The notes: generated by a model from the sequence alone, not told the origin. Numbered from the stretch's first letter, positions 9,441 to 18,828 are shown. The stretch: DNA of 64,000 nucleotides from Lysinibacillus sp. BPa_S21 (GCF_023337795.1 NZ_JALIRS010000004.1:434001-498000); one strand, 5' to 3'. Translations and numbers: made by a program.

Positions 9441-10457
9441 AAATTCGCCATTTATGTAGTTGTTCTTAAATTCTTTAAATTGATCATATGTATTATTCTT
9501 ATTACCATATATTGCATGAAATTTATTATGCAAACTTTTACAAATAACTAACCCTAAACCATATTTATTATGTAGTTCTAAACAAGTATTAGTTAATTTT
9601 GATAAGTCGTCATCACTATAATCATCTAAGTTTTCATGGACTTTAAGATTCAAACAATTTAAAGCTTCATGTACAATCTTATGAAAATTATAAGGATGAT
9701 GAACTACTAAATTTTCTTCTGAATTAGTAAGGAGACATCTATAATTTGCGTTATCTAAACTATCTTTTCTCCATTTACCTAATTTACCTCTAAGATAATT
9801 ATAGATATTAGTTACTCCGCCTTGCCAATTATAATAATTTTCTCCACTTATCTTTTCATAGCGACAAGCCTTACATCCACTTTGGAAATTCTTAACTATA
9901 TTGTAAGAAGTGATCTGTATTCCAAGACATTCATGCTTATTACAAATAAATTCTATTGGGTCAGCATAGCGCACATATTCACTTAACATAGTATAATTCA
10001 ATTTATTAAATGCCGATAAAACTTCAAAAGAGTCTGTTCTATTTTTATCAGAAACACTTTCTCTAAAACTGTATAGTTGTGAATTATGATTGACTCCATG
10101 AACTAATTTCATATACTCACTAGTCTTTCTTCCTTTACATGAGTTGCAAGAATCTTTTTTGATTGTGCTATTCTCATTTTGTGATATGTATTTAAAATAA
10201 GGTTTATGTAATATTCCTCCACAGTAATCGCATTGTACATTTACTTTCATATGCGATCCTTTAGGTACGTGTTTAATATCTACAATAATTTTAGAACCTT
10301 TGCGTACAGTTAAATCTGTTTTACTTCTTTTTGTGCTTCTTCTCCATCTAGGTATTTCATAGCCTAAATCCTCGTAATAAGAGATGTTTGAGCTATTTAA
10401 TGTTACTTCCACAAAATCGCTTATTAACAAATACATCATTCCTTTATGTATTTTCAT
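9426..10457 (-). CDS. Free-standing HNH homing endonuclease
   Basis: A 343-residue nuclease. Two zinc-binding pairs lie at residues 76-79 (CDYC) and 104-107 (CNSC), with further cysteines near 172-198. The nuclease core begins with NWQGGVTNIYNYLR (210-223), then VHHPYNF (252-258) and ends with SLHNKFHAIYG (309-318), the pattern of phage HNH homing enzymes. It is inserted between the phosphoesterase gene and the small-terminase candidate, both apparently intact, and carries its own terminator. The first codons coincide with a copy of the AATACATAA element. Such enzymes cut intron-less or nuclease-less alleles and promote spread of their own gene. Confidence 0.88.
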   Translation of the reverse strand: MKIHKGMMYLLISDFVEVTLNSSNISYYEDLGYEIPRWRRSTKRSKTDLTVRKGSKIIVDIKHVPKGSHMKVNVQCDYCGGILHKPYFKYISQNENSTIKKDSCNSCKGRKTSEYMKLVHGVNHNSQLYSFRESVSDKNRTDSFEVLSAFNKLNYTMLSEYVRYADPIEFICNKHECLGIQITSYNIVKNFQSGCKACRYEKISGENYYNWQGGVTNIYNYLRGKLGKWRKDSLDNANYRCLLTNSEENLVVHHPYNFHKIVHEALNCLNLKVHENLDDYSDDDLSKLTNTCLELHNKYGLGLVICKSLHNKFHAIYGNKNNTYDQFKEFKNNYINGEFGDVV

Positions 10458-10749
10458 TCCTAAAAAATAAAAGAGTAGGGTAGTGTAAGGAATGTGTACA
10501 CTTATATTCAGGTAGCTACTCCTAAATATTCCTACTCAATAAGCATCTCTGCTTTATTGCACACCTAAATAAGCGGTAAACCTATATAGATGTGTTAAAA
10601 GGAGAGATTTCTATAAATATCTACTTAAAATCTAAGTGTAATTATGTATTAATTTAAATAAAATAACCGTTTTAATAAATTTTTAATTTGCTGCACATAT
10701 ATAAAAGCAGTAACTTGATTTCAAATATTAGATTTTTCATATGTATCAC
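10458..10749 (-). other. Non-coding leader region upstream of the HNH gene with a terminator-like fold
   Basis: This gap of nearly 300 bases has no credible ORF. On the minus strand GAGTAGG (10537-10531) pairs with CCTACTC (10479-10473), enclosing a region with a TAGCTA palindrome, and is followed by TTTTATTTTTT. It could terminate transcription from the phosphoesterase gene or fold as a leader for the HNH gene. One AATACATAA copy lies near 10641-10655. Confidence 0.5.
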
Positions 10750-11967
10750 CTAATTCAAACGAATATCATATGTACAAAGTTTACCGTATCCTTCTTCTAT
10801 GATTGTAATCAATGAGCCTGCATTAGCTGTCTTCTTAAGTTTTAAACTATACTCATCGATACCACAAATAGAAGGGGATTGCACAAACTCAATGTTCTGT
10901 AAACCATTCATACCAATAGTTTTATTATTTCCATGATGTAAATGTCCAGTTTTGAAAAGGTGAACAGGGACATTATAGATCATCATGTAATCTTTAATAG
11001 AAACTTCTAAATTTCTCTCATCTTGACCATGTGCGCTCAAAATTTTAGTTCCTAATACATCAAAATAGATAATATTCTTTGCTTCATATACAGTTACTCG
11101 ATTATTAGAGCTTAATCGAGTCTTAATGTACCATTCAATTAAACGTTCCATATTTTCTTGAGCAAGTTCACCACGAGAACTATTTAAATAGCGATTCTCA
11201 CTATGATTACCTAATACTGAACGATAATCGATTGTAACGTACTCAGATAAAGCATTTAACCATTCACTCATAAATTCTGCAAATTGCATTACTTGGTCTG
11301 CTACACCTAATTGTTGAAATTGTAATTGGTTCATATGTAGTAAACCGTCGATTGAATCTGATAAATTTAACACCGTAACATGCGTTAGCTTTTCTTTATC
11401 GATAATTGCAATAGCATACTCTAATAAATCCCACATTCTACGTTTAAAGATATCTACACTGTACTCAGCTAATACTTCATTATTGAATCCTGTGATTTTA
11501 CCTTCACGACCAAAATGCGAATCAGCGATATCAATAATTGCTGTACGTTTGTTGTTATTCTCTTTAATTTCAACTTTAGGAACTTGAATAGAGGATAGGT
11601 TAGCGATAGCTTGTTCAATCTTCTCATAAATATTTTCAGTACGAGCCTGTTCACGAATCCATTTATTTAATTCATTTTTCTCAGATGATAGCTTGTTACG
11701 TTCTTTTTGCAGCTCCAATTTCTTAATAGTAAGTTTATCTAATTCAGTATCATTATTGTGTTTTGAAAGGATATAATCTTTCCATTTTGCATATTGAGCA
11801 TAATCCTTACGCCACTTAGATTCTGAATAGTTAACTCCGTATTCTCTATTAAGAAGTTCAGCTACCTCATCTGAATCTAATTCATGTATAGACATATCTT
11901 CAAATAAGCGAACGTGATAATCCTCGAATTCTTCATTACTTTTACGTTTTAAATCATAAGAAGTCAT
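10750..11967 (-). CDS. yonJ: Calcineurin-like metallophosphoesterase
   Basis: A 405-residue protein with the binuclear metallophosphoesterase signature: DSH (149-151), a degenerate GDxxD block (LSDSID, 202-207), GNHSE (253-257), AHGQ (312-315) and GHLHHG (341-346). A charged N-terminal domain and a coiled coil (about residues 75-125) precede the catalytic fold. It is encoded between YonK-like and terminase genes as YonJ is in SPbeta. Substrate unknown; the family includes DNA nucleases of the Mre11/SbcD type and cyclic nucleotide or protein phosphatases. Confidence 0.85.
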   Translation of the reverse strand: MTSYDLKRKSNEEFEDYHVRLFEDMSIHELDSDEVAELLNREYGVNYSESKWRKDYAQYAKWKDYILSKHNNDTELDKLTIKKLELQKERNKLSSEKNELNKWIREQARTENIYEKIEQAIANLSSIQVPKVEIKENNNKRTAIIDIADSHFGREGKITGFNNEVLAEYSVDIFKRRMWDLLEYAIAIIDKEKLTHVTVLNLSDSIDGLLHMNQLQFQQLGVADQVMQFAEFMSEWLNALSEYVTIDYRSVLGNHSENRYLNSSRGELAQENMERLIEWYIKTRLSSNNRVTVYEAKNIIYFDVLGTKILSAHGQDERNLEVSIKDYMMIYNVPVHLFKTGHLHHGNNKTIGMNGLQNIEFVQSPSICGIDEYSLKLKKTANAGSLITIIEEGYGKLCTYDIRLN

Positions 11968-11978
11968 TTAATCGCTCC

Positions 11979-12170
11979 TTAATCTTCAATTGGATCAATA
12001 GAAGTTTCTAGTTTTCCACTTACAGAAACATGATTACCTAAGAATTCATCTAATTTTGCTGAAAAATCATATGTAGATTCTACACCTTTAACTGTTTCAG
12101 TAATGTAATATTTACCATCTTCGAATTTCAGTTTCCCATTAAATCCAAAGCCTTTATTTTCTTTAGCCAT
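11979..12170 (-). CDS. yonK: YonK-like small protein
   Basis: A 63-residue protein resembling SPbeta YonK in size, position (between the phosphoesterase and the HU-like gene) and in its C-terminal half, where TYDF is followed by an amphipathic segment and a short acidic end. The N-terminus is glycine and phenylalanine rich. The function of the family is unknown. The gene is 11 bases upstream of the phosphoesterase gene and has a good AAAGGATG ribosome binding site. Confidence 0.65.
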   Translation of the reverse strand: MAKENKGFGFNGKLKFEDGKYYITETVKGVESTYDFSAKLDEFLGNHVSVSGKLETSIDPIED

Positions 12171-12204
12171 AAATTCATCATCCTTTTCTCCGTATAATTA
12201 AAAG

Positions 12205-12275
12205 TACAAAAATAATCCTATCTGCAAAATTCTAATGAACTAATTGTTCTGTTTTTACAGATAGGATTATTTAAT
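12205..12275 (-). terminator. Terminator with perfect 14-bp stem after the HU gene
   Basis: AATAATCCTATCTG (12211-12224) is repeated in perfect inverted orientation at 12258-12271. On the minus strand the stem is followed by TTTGTACTTTT, and the loop holds an inner GAAC...GTTC hairpin. It separates the HU-like gene from the YonK-like gene. Confidence 0.75.
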
Positions 12276-12370
12276 TAAAATTTAATTAATAGAGAAGAGT
12301 AGGGGAGAACCCTACCACTAACTCCATTTTGTATTTAAAACGTCTGTATTAATTTACTGTGTATTAAAAA

Positions 12371-12673
12371 TTAGCCTTTTAATAAGTCTTTTAATTTTTT
12401 ATGAGGTTTTAATCCTACAGCACGAGATTCAGCGATATCAATTTCTTCACCAGTGGCTGGATTTCGACCCTTGCGAGCTGCCCGAGTTCGAGGTTCTAAA
12501 TCAGCATAAGCACCTAACTTTACAGTTTCACCATCATTTACTCGTTTAAAGATCGCATCTACAAACTCTTCTACAATTTCTTTACATTCTTTAGCTTTAA
12601 TGACGATTCCTTTTGCTTCTAAAATTCCTTGTAAGTCTTTACCTAATTCTTGAGTGTTAATTTTTTCTGTCAT
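12371..12673 (-). CDS. yonN: HU/IHF-family DNA-binding protein
   Basis: A 100-residue protein with the full HU pattern: helical dimerisation N-terminus, then LGAYADLEPRTRAARKGRNP with the DNA-intercalating Arg-Asn-Pro tip (residues 70-72), TGEEI and a C-terminal FKP-like segment (LKPHKKLKDLLKG). It should bend and compact phage or host DNA. The gene lies just after the polymerase-containing operon, where SPbeta has yonN. Strong GGAGAAATT ribosome binding site. Confidence 0.92.
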   Translation of the reverse strand: MTEKINTQELGKDLQGILEAKGIVIKAKECKEIVEEFVDAIFKRVNDGETVKLGAYADLEPRTRAARKGRNPATGEEIDIAESRAVGLKPHKKLKDLLKG

Positions 12674-12732
12674 AATTTAATTTCTCCTTTTATCCACTTA
12701 AATTTGTTTTATGTATTTTGTTTATTTAAAAT

Positions 12733-13062
12733 TCAACGCTTAACTGTATCGTTAAATGTTTTACCTGCTTTAAATTTAGGAACTCTCTTAGCTTCTACTA
12801 CGACTTCATCTTTACCGAAGTTATTATACTTGCGTTGATTTCTAATTACAGACTTAAAACTTCCGAATCCTTGCAACATTAGCTCATCATATTCATCTGT
12901 TAATTTGATTATAGTAGATAGTATTGATTCTATAATAAAGTCAGTGTCTTCTAATCCAATTCCTTTTTGGTTTGATTTGCTTATTGAATCTATAAATTTT
13001 TGATTATTATTAAGTACATTCTTTAATTCACGCTTCAAATCATCCCTTTTCGCATTATTCAT
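12733..13062 (-). CDS. Second, divergent HU-like protein
   Basis: About 109 residues from the ATG at 13062, behind AAAGGATGATAAT; an earlier in-frame ATG lacks a ribosome binding site. The C-terminal half aligns by eye with HU (LQGFGSF, then RNQRK, then VPKFKAGKTFNDTVKR), but the beta arm is shortened and the canonical GRNP tip is replaced (NNFGKDE). It is directly upstream of the canonical HU gene with one AATACATAA copy between them. Likely an HU paralogue with altered DNA bending, or a heterodimer partner. Confidence 0.8.
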   Translation of the reverse strand: MNNAKRDDLKRELKNVLNNNQKFIDSISKSNQKGIGLEDTDFIIESILSTIIKLTDEYDELMLQGFGSFKSVIRNQRKYNNFGKDEVVVEAKRVPKFKAGKTFNDTVKR

Positions 13063-13137
13063 TATTATCATCCTTTTTATCCTTGTAAATTTCATATTGA
13101 CATATGTTCAACCTGTATCCACTGTGATAAATACCAT

Positions 13138-13974
13138 TTAGAATGATAACTTCTTACTTCTCATTTTCTTCATATTCTTTCTTACTTTCTCTCTTCTTAC
13201 TACAGGAGAGCATATTGTACAGTATTTTTGGTTATTGTTTGCAATAATAAATTCTTCATTGCAATGATTACATTTCTTCTTCCTGATTTCTTTTTCTTTG
13301 TTATTTCTAATGTAATTCTTCATATAACCAGTCAAACTCTTACAAAAATACTTTACGATATAATTATCTTCGTGCCACGCATCATGTATGACATTTAATT
13401 CCCATCCATTTTCCTGTTCGTACTCAAATGGTGACTTGTAATTGTTAAATATTCTAAATATGTATCCATTTATAATTTTCTTATATTCGTTAAAAGGTAA
13501 TTCTATTTTCTTTCCAACATCTCTTAAACGTAACTCTTCAGTCTTTTTTTCAAAATCTAATAATTGATTTCTTATTTCATCTATATTTACAACTTCTCCA
13601 TTTTTGATACGTTCAATTGTTTTAAAATACAATTTTTTGGGTTGTATCTTAAAATTAAAGTATTCCTTAGACATATAAACTTCACTATTAGTAAGATACA
13701 TGTACATATTGTTTATATGTATTCTTATCATATCGATGGAGTTAGGCTTATCATTGTAATAACTGATGACGTGTCTAATTTTAATTTTTTGATAAGGTTC
13801 AAAGATTTTAATTAATTCATCATTATTATTAAGAAGTTCTGGTTGCAATTTGAACGCATAGGTTTTTCTATACGTTCTACAACCATAGTCACTACTCCAC
13901 AATAATCTAATAAATTCATCTAAAGCTTCATCTTCGTTAAATTCTTGATAATCCTCCAACAATTCATTCAACAT
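13138..13974 (-). CDS. Zinc-finger protein downstream of the polymerase gene
   Basis: A 278-residue basic protein overlapping the end of the polymerase gene by 11 bases. The C-terminal 45 residues carry a two-pair cysteine cluster (CNHC, then QKYCTIC) followed by a very basic tail, a pattern seen in nucleic-acid-binding phage proteins. Tight coupling suggests it works with the polymerase, for example as a template or promoter factor; this is inference. Possibly equivalent to YonP. Confidence 0.65.
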   Translation of the reverse strand: MLNELLEDYQEFNEDEALDEFIRLLWSSDYGCRTYRKTYAFKLQPELLNNNDELIKIFEPYQKIKIRHVISYYNDKPNSIDMIRIHINNMYMYLTNSEVYMSKEYFNFKIQPKKLYFKTIERIKNGEVVNIDEIRNQLLDFEKKTEELRLRDVGKKIELPFNEYKKIINGYIFRIFNNYKSPFEYEQENGWELNVIHDAWHEDNYIVKYFCKSLTGYMKNYIRNNKEKEIRKKKCNHCNEEFIIANNNQKYCTICSPVVRREKVRKNMKKMRSKKLSF

Positions 13975-16555
13975 CGACTTCAGCTCCTACGAATTTATAA
14001 TACCTTCCTAAGAACTCTTTGCCATCAGTATCATTTTCATCACACTCTACAATTTTCAATTCCTTTGTAATAGTGGAGTTGTTTTTTAAGTTATTAATCA
14101 TCTCATCACCGAACAAATACCAACATAAGGATTTATCAATTCCCATTGATCGATACGCTGTTTTAATGCAGTAATTAATAAAATCATCAGTAGGCAACGA
14201 TTGCGTCTCATTTTTTAATGCATTTAACTTATCTCCATATTCAACATACAACTCATTTATGTTATCTTCATCGCATTCACGTAGTTTCTCTGTGAACTCA
14301 GTATAGACGGATGATATTTTACGTATTATTCTTTTATCATTTAACTCCAATGAATTATTAGTCAACAACTTCTGACTATTTTTAACTGAATTATTCATCT
14401 TCAACTTTTTTCTTTCCCACTGACAAATATATTCACATAATTCGTTCAGTGGGGTAGGGGAGTTAAATGAATCAGTATTTATTTTATCTTCATTTTCTAA
14501 TGATTTATTTATTTCCTTGATTTTCTTATAACGTTTCATTTTATTAGGGTAGTTATATAGTAAGAAGTGAGGTAGTTTATCTTTGTACTTACTTAGATTC
14601 TTTGTCATATGCCATCTGAAACCTGTCTTTAAAAAGTCTATTTCCTTACCTTGATAAAGCCTCAACATGGCAATATTGTCTTCATTTATCTTTTTCCATT
14701 TAGGATTTTCTGTATAGTGATTTAAGATAGATGTAGCAATATTTGTTATTTCTCCAATTCGGTTATCTCTGCTGTTAAGTTCATATTTGATGATGTTTTC
14801 TGTATCATATGTTTCAGGGTCAGCACCTTTCTTATCTTCCATATCTACTACTATTGGGAGTTTAATCTTAGATTTAATAACTATGTCGTTATCAGTCAAC
14901 AGAATAGTGTCTCCGTCCATATCCATTCCGCCTTGTTGTTGCATAGTCAAATCGTACATATTTATCATTACAACATCATGATCTTGAAAATGTGAGAACC
15001 ACTTGTTTATAAATTCATTTTCAATTAAATCAACAATATTTACTTCAGAGGCATCTACTAATGGACTTCGCATAGATGCAACTTTACCTAATGGGAGCGT
15101 CTTTGCTAAAAATTGTTCCTTTTTTAAACAACCTTTCACAGTTTTATTAGCGCAAAACTCTAAATAACCTATAATATCTCCAACAACCGTATGATAATAA
15201 CCTTTGACATATATTTTTCCATATTTCATCATATCAATTGTCTTATTAATCCTACGCTTTAGCATTTTCTTTACGCTGATATCGTCCAACATTGCGTCGT
15301 TTATTAATATAGCCTTTTCATAATTGCTTGTGATTTCATCTAGATTACCTGTATTATGTATTCCTAAAAACTTTAAAGCGTATAATTTATCACCATTCAC
15401 AATGTTTTCAATTAGGTTTGTTGAGTATTTAGCTAAGTTTATGATTTTACCATGATTCGATTCATCTAAGATATCATAATCAAAATCATGTTTTTTATAT
15501 TTATCTACATATTTAGAATTCAATAAATCTAAGCATTGTAGATATTGAAAGTTCATACGTGAATACAACTTTAATTCGTCCTTGTAATGGTTGTACTTGC
15601 TTACACCTAACTTATAGCCGTATTTATTGACGCTTTCTATGTATTTAATCCAACCGTTATCACCATATTCTTTTTTGAAGTACGAATATCCTTTCCACAT
15701 AGTTGTATTCCATAGGCAATCTATATCATCTACATTATGTACTTTACCAAAAACATCAGTAATTTTATCCACTTTTAATTCATTTTTAAGGTAGTCTTTG
15801 AAATTAAACTCGATAGTTACACCTTTCATAAATGGCATTCTTATTTGGAATAAAATTGATTCGCATTTTTCAGAAACAGCATTCCTTAATAGTGTAGATA
15901 TTTCTTTAGTATGTAAACCGAACCCATCAAAAGGGGAGATACTTATATTAGTAGTATCCTCTACAATGACTCTATTCTTATATTTTTTACTTTCACCTGT
16001 ATTTTTGTCTACTTGCTCAAATTCCTTTACTTCAGCACATCGAATTTTCTGGTTAGGTATTAATTTTTCATACTCATCTACAATGACAATGTTAGGTAAG
16101 TCTTCATTTACGATATGGCACGAGCTAAATATAAGCGATCTGTAGCTTTCGTATTTAGAGATTACACACTTTTCAATTTCTAATCCCAACTTACTACGTT
16201 CGGTTAATTCTCTATAAAACTCTTCTTGTATAAATGTTGTAATACCATCCTTACCTTGAGATGGACTTTTGCCATATCTTATGTATTTTTTATCATTACA
16301 AGTGAAGCCATCTCTCAATAATTTGATTAACTTATCTTCTCTGTCTTTATTTCTTTTTGCTTCCACAAAAATGAACTCATTAATTAATTTAGAATCATGA
16401 CCACGTACAATATTTAGTTGTTGAAATAGGAGAGATTCCGGTAATTTAATTTGATACTTTTTCTTTGAGTCATCATCAATAGATAGATGGTAGTCAGATT
16501 TAATTATGTCTTGTATTTTGATCTTTAATAACGAGTACATTTTAATTTTCTCCAT
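13964..16555 (-). CDS. yonO: Single-polypeptide DNA-dependent RNA polymerase, YonO type
   Basis: An 863-residue protein carrying DMDGD at residues 545-549 within a glycine-rich loop (QQGGMDMDGD), the metal-binding catalytic motif of two-barrel RNA polymerases as in SPbeta YonO (about 900 residues). YonO is known as a one-subunit relative of beta/beta-prime that transcribes SPbeta late genes without sigma. The neighbours here (HU, YonK, phosphoesterase, head genes) match the SPbeta layout. ATG at 16555 is preceded by AAAGGAGAGATTGA and overlaps the upstream gene by 14 bases. It should transcribe the structural arm to its left; its promoters are not known. Confidence 0.88.
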   Translation of the reverse strand: MEKIKMYSLLKIKIQDIIKSDYHLSIDDDSKKKYQIKLPESLLFQQLNIVRGHDSKLINEFIFVEAKRNKDREDKLIKLLRDGFTCNDKKYIRYGKSPSQGKDGITTFIQEEFYRELTERSKLGLEIEKCVISKYESYRSLIFSSCHIVNEDLPNIVIVDEYEKLIPNQKIRCAEVKEFEQVDKNTGESKKYKNRVIVEDTTNISISPFDGFGLHTKEISTLLRNAVSEKCESILFQIRMPFMKGVTIEFNFKDYLKNELKVDKITDVFGKVHNVDDIDCLWNTTMWKGYSYFKKEYGDNGWIKYIESVNKYGYKLGVSKYNHYKDELKLYSRMNFQYLQCLDLLNSKYVDKYKKHDFDYDILDESNHGKIINLAKYSTNLIENIVNGDKLYALKFLGIHNTGNLDEITSNYEKAILINDAMLDDISVKKMLKRRINKTIDMMKYGKIYVKGYYHTVVGDIIGYLEFCANKTVKGCLKKEQFLAKTLPLGKVASMRSPLVDASEVNIVDLIENEFINKWFSHFQDHDVVMINMYDLTMQQQGGMDMDGDTILLTDNDIVIKSKIKLPIVVDMEDKKGADPETYDTENIIKYELNSRDNRIGEITNIATSILNHYTENPKWKKINEDNIAMLRLYQGKEIDFLKTGFRWHMTKNLSKYKDKLPHFLLYNYPNKMKRYKKIKEINKSLENEDKINTDSFNSPTPLNELCEYICQWERKKLKMNNSVKNSQKLLTNNSLELNDKRIIRKISSVYTEFTEKLRECDEDNINELYVEYGDKLNALKNETQSLPTDDFINYCIKTAYRSMGIDKSLCWYLFGDEMINNLKNNSTITKELKIVECDENDTDGKEFLGRYYKFVGAEVDVE

Positions 16556-18002
16556 TCAATCTCTCCTTTTTTCGTTTCTTTCGACATGTCTTACATCGCT
16601 TTGGCAACTCTAATTTATTGCCGACATAAAAGAAATATTCTTTCGAAGAAATGTTAAACAAGTTATTACAAGATTTACATTCTTTTTCCCTTGAACCATT
16701 AAATGATTTATCAAGTAATTCACTTTTAAATTTATTTTTATCAATAAAAGCATCTCTATGGTCGTAAATTTCATTGTAATTATAGTAATTAAAATAGAAT
16801 AACTCATCCAATCTATTGAATAGGTGTTTAACTGTAATATTAAAGCCATTTCTATCAAAGTCTAATTTAAAAGACACTTCTTTATAATCGTCATTTAATT
16901 CCTCGATAGATTGCTTTAATTCTTTTTCTATTTCTTTATATGCCATCCTATTATGTATATTATTTAACCTTTCCTCGATGTCCAATCCATCATATCTATA
17001 CATCTTAAAATCCAACTTATACAACGATTCACTTTTGTTACGAAAATGAATATAGAATTTATTAATAGAAAACTCTATGAATTCAACAATATAATCTGCA
17101 TTATTATTTTTTAAGATCTGATTTAAGTAACTGGTATTTAAGAATTTTTCTTCTATAGTTTTAACTTTCTTTCTTTGTTCTTCTCTTGTCTTTTTATTCA
17201 ACTTGTCTATAAATCCTTTAATTATCTCATTACTTTTTCTCTTAATTAAAGCTTTTTTGATTAACATGAACTCCTTGGGTCTCATTACTTCTAAAAATAA
17301 ATACATTTCATCTAAGTTAATAGATTCATCATTTTCATATTTGCAAATTTCAGTCCAAAACCAATCCAACTTCTTAACTAACTCAATATCATACTCATTA
17401 TTTTGTTTCAATTCCTCCTTCAATTTACCGATAGTATTGTAATATCCACCGTCACGTTTATTGAAATTGAAGCATTTACCGTTATAATATAGAGCTTTGA
17501 ATTCCGTCGCTTTACTTTCATCAGTTAATGATTGGATATCTACTTCAACAACAATTTTATCTAACTCAATCCAACGATCAATATAATCTTTAACTTGTTT
17601 CTTATTGGTATTTGCCATTTCAAAAACAATTTCATTCCCACAAACCGTTTCGATTACGATGTCTGGTCTATATACACCTGAATCTAATTGATATGTAACT
17701 TCTGTTTTAAAATCTTTACAAGTATACGTAGGTTTATATGTATGTTTCTCATCTGTATTAATTGTAAATGTATCTCCACGTTCAATAAACTTGTGCTTAA
17801 ACCAAAAATGCAGCATTGATTCACTTGAGCATTTTTCTTTATCAATGTGTGCAAAGTGGGGAGTTACTCGATTAGATTCTAATGCTCTAGGAATTACTTT
17901 ACTTGTACAAATAGGGCAGGTATATGTATTATCATTACTTGCGTTTAAAACACCTATAATTTCATTATTTTCATCTCTTGCAAACCATAGATTAACGTTC
18001 AT
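16542..18002 (-). CDS. CoiA-like nuclease-fold protein
   Basis: A 486-residue protein whose first 140 residues match the CoiA pattern: CPIC (29-32) and HFAH (49-52) of the N-terminal zinc-like module, then a PD-(D/E)xK nuclease core with RPDIVIE (112-118) and a second acidic block FEMANTNKK (127-135). A long helical middle follows and the C-terminus has two further cysteine pairs. CoiA proteins act on DNA in competence or recombination. Here the gene overlaps the polymerase gene and is co-transcribed with it, suggesting a late-gene or template-processing role (inference). Confidence 0.72.
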   Translation of the reverse strand: MNVNLWFARDENNEIIGVLNASNDNTYTCPICTSKVIPRALESNRVTPHFAHIDKEKCSSESMLHFWFKHKFIERGDTFTINTDEKHTYKPTYTCKDFKTEVTYQLDSGVYRPDIVIETVCGNEIVFEMANTNKKQVKDYIDRWIELDKIVVEVDIQSLTDESKATEFKALYYNGKCFNFNKRDGGYYNTIGKLKEELKQNNEYDIELVKKLDWFWTEICKYENDESINLDEMYLFLEVMRPKEFMLIKKALIKRKSNEIIKGFIDKLNKKTREEQRKKVKTIEEKFLNTSYLNQILKNNNADYIVEFIEFSINKFYIHFRNKSESLYKLDFKMYRYDGLDIEERLNNIHNRMAYKEIEKELKQSIEELNDDYKEVSFKLDFDRNGFNITVKHLFNRLDELFYFNYYNYNEIYDHRDAFIDKNKFKSELLDKSFNGSREKECKSCNNLFNISSKEYFFYVGNKLELPKRCKTCRKKRKKERLNGEN

Positions 18003-18212
18003 AGCGTAGCTTCTCCTTATTTTACTTATAATTTTATGTATTTATTATAATAATTTTAAAACTTAATTTAGTAACAATTAAGTATACGTTTTTAATTAAT
18101 TCCAATTGATTTAACAAGTCTTTATTATTTTCTAATAATAAGTACCACATCATTCATATTAACGCTGTATTAATTAGCAGCAATTCCACGTCATGCTTCA
18201 TATGTATTCTTA
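18003..18212 (-). other. Leader region of the late-arm operon
   Basis: About 210 bases between the 18.2 kb gene and the CoiA-like gene. It holds one AATACATAA copy (18030-18045) next to a TATAAT-like hexamer without a well-spaced -35, and a minus-strand frame of 56 codons (18201-18034) with one in-frame TGA and no ribosome binding site. No gene is called. Confidence 0.4.
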
Positions 18213-18446
18213 TTAAAACTTCTCATTATATAATTTAAACATGTTACGCTTAATCTTCTTTAAAGCACTTTTTTTAACTTTCCCATACTGCTTTATATCC
18301 TGATGAGCTTCTAATTCATAATCTTCTACCATACCCACACTAATCATTTCTTCCAAGTAGTACATGATCTCGCTGTTACTAAAGTTGATCTCCTTAGTCT
18401 TATTCATTTCGAATACCTCTTCATTAATTGTTTCATAGCTTTTCAA
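18213..18446 (-). CDS. Hypothetical small acidic protein, first gene of the left arm
   Basis: A small protein directly downstream of a strong promoter. The TTG at 18446 sits 10 bases after AAGGAG; an in-frame ATG at 18407 with its own GAGG is a second possible start, giving 64 residues. The C-terminus is basic (KKSALKKIKRNMFKLY) and could bind nucleic acid. No family recognised. Confidence 0.55.
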   Translation of the reverse strand: MKSYETINEEVFEMNKTKEINFSNSEIMYYLEEMISVGMVEDYELEAHQDIKQYGKVKKSALKKIKRNMFKLYNEKF

Positions 18447-18479
18447 TAATACCAATCTCCTTTTTATGTATTTTATTAA

Positions 18480-18507
18480 ATTATATCATTGCTAAACACA
18501 AAGTCAA
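18480..18507 (-). promoter_or_regulatory. Sigma-A promoter flanked by two AATACATAA elements
   Basis: On the minus strand TTGACT (18507-18502) and TATAAT (18485-18480) are 16 bases apart. AATACATAA copies lie on both sides (about 18463-18476 and 18512-18525), one upstream of -35 and one just downstream of -10. This is the clearest host-type promoter for the left arm and looks repressible from two sites. Confidence 0.85.
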
Positions 18508-18768
18508 GATAATTATGTATTTTGTTATTTAATTGTGCTCTTGTTTATATAATAATGCGAAACTATCAAATCATCTAGTGAGATTTAAAAATAAATTTAA
18601 ATAAAGATATAAACCTTAATTTTCAATTAATTGGTAAGAAGTTTTGTCGAAACTTGTAGAAAAATAAAGAAATAACATTTCATTCATATTTGAATTGTTG
18701 TATTATTGACTATAGTGAATGATATGTCAGAAGTAAAATTATAACAATCACTAACTTTATACTTGTAA

Positions 18769-18797
18769 TTTATAGGAAAATTTCCAATAATTATAAT
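18769..18797 (+). promoter_or_regulatory. Candidate promoter for the 66-aa gene
   Basis: TTTATA and TATAAT are 17 bases apart on the plus strand, with a near-palindromic GGAAAATTTCC in the spacer. The -35 is poor, but the -10 is consensus and well placed for the gene at 18829. Confidence 0.5.
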
Positions 18798-18828
18798 ATA
18801 TAATAAGGAAGGGGAATGAATTATTAAA

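Noticed and set aside
9383-10749. Group I intron hosting the HNH gene
   Set aside because: Both flanking genes have own starts and stops and no conserved intron core (P3-P7) was apparent.
11469-11654. 61-codon frame inside the phosphoesterase gene
   Set aside because: Out-of-frame shadow of a well-supported gene.
18034-18201. 56-codon minus-strand frame with one in-frame TGA
   Set aside because: No ribosome binding site and low-complexity hydrophobic end; not convincing as a decayed gene.
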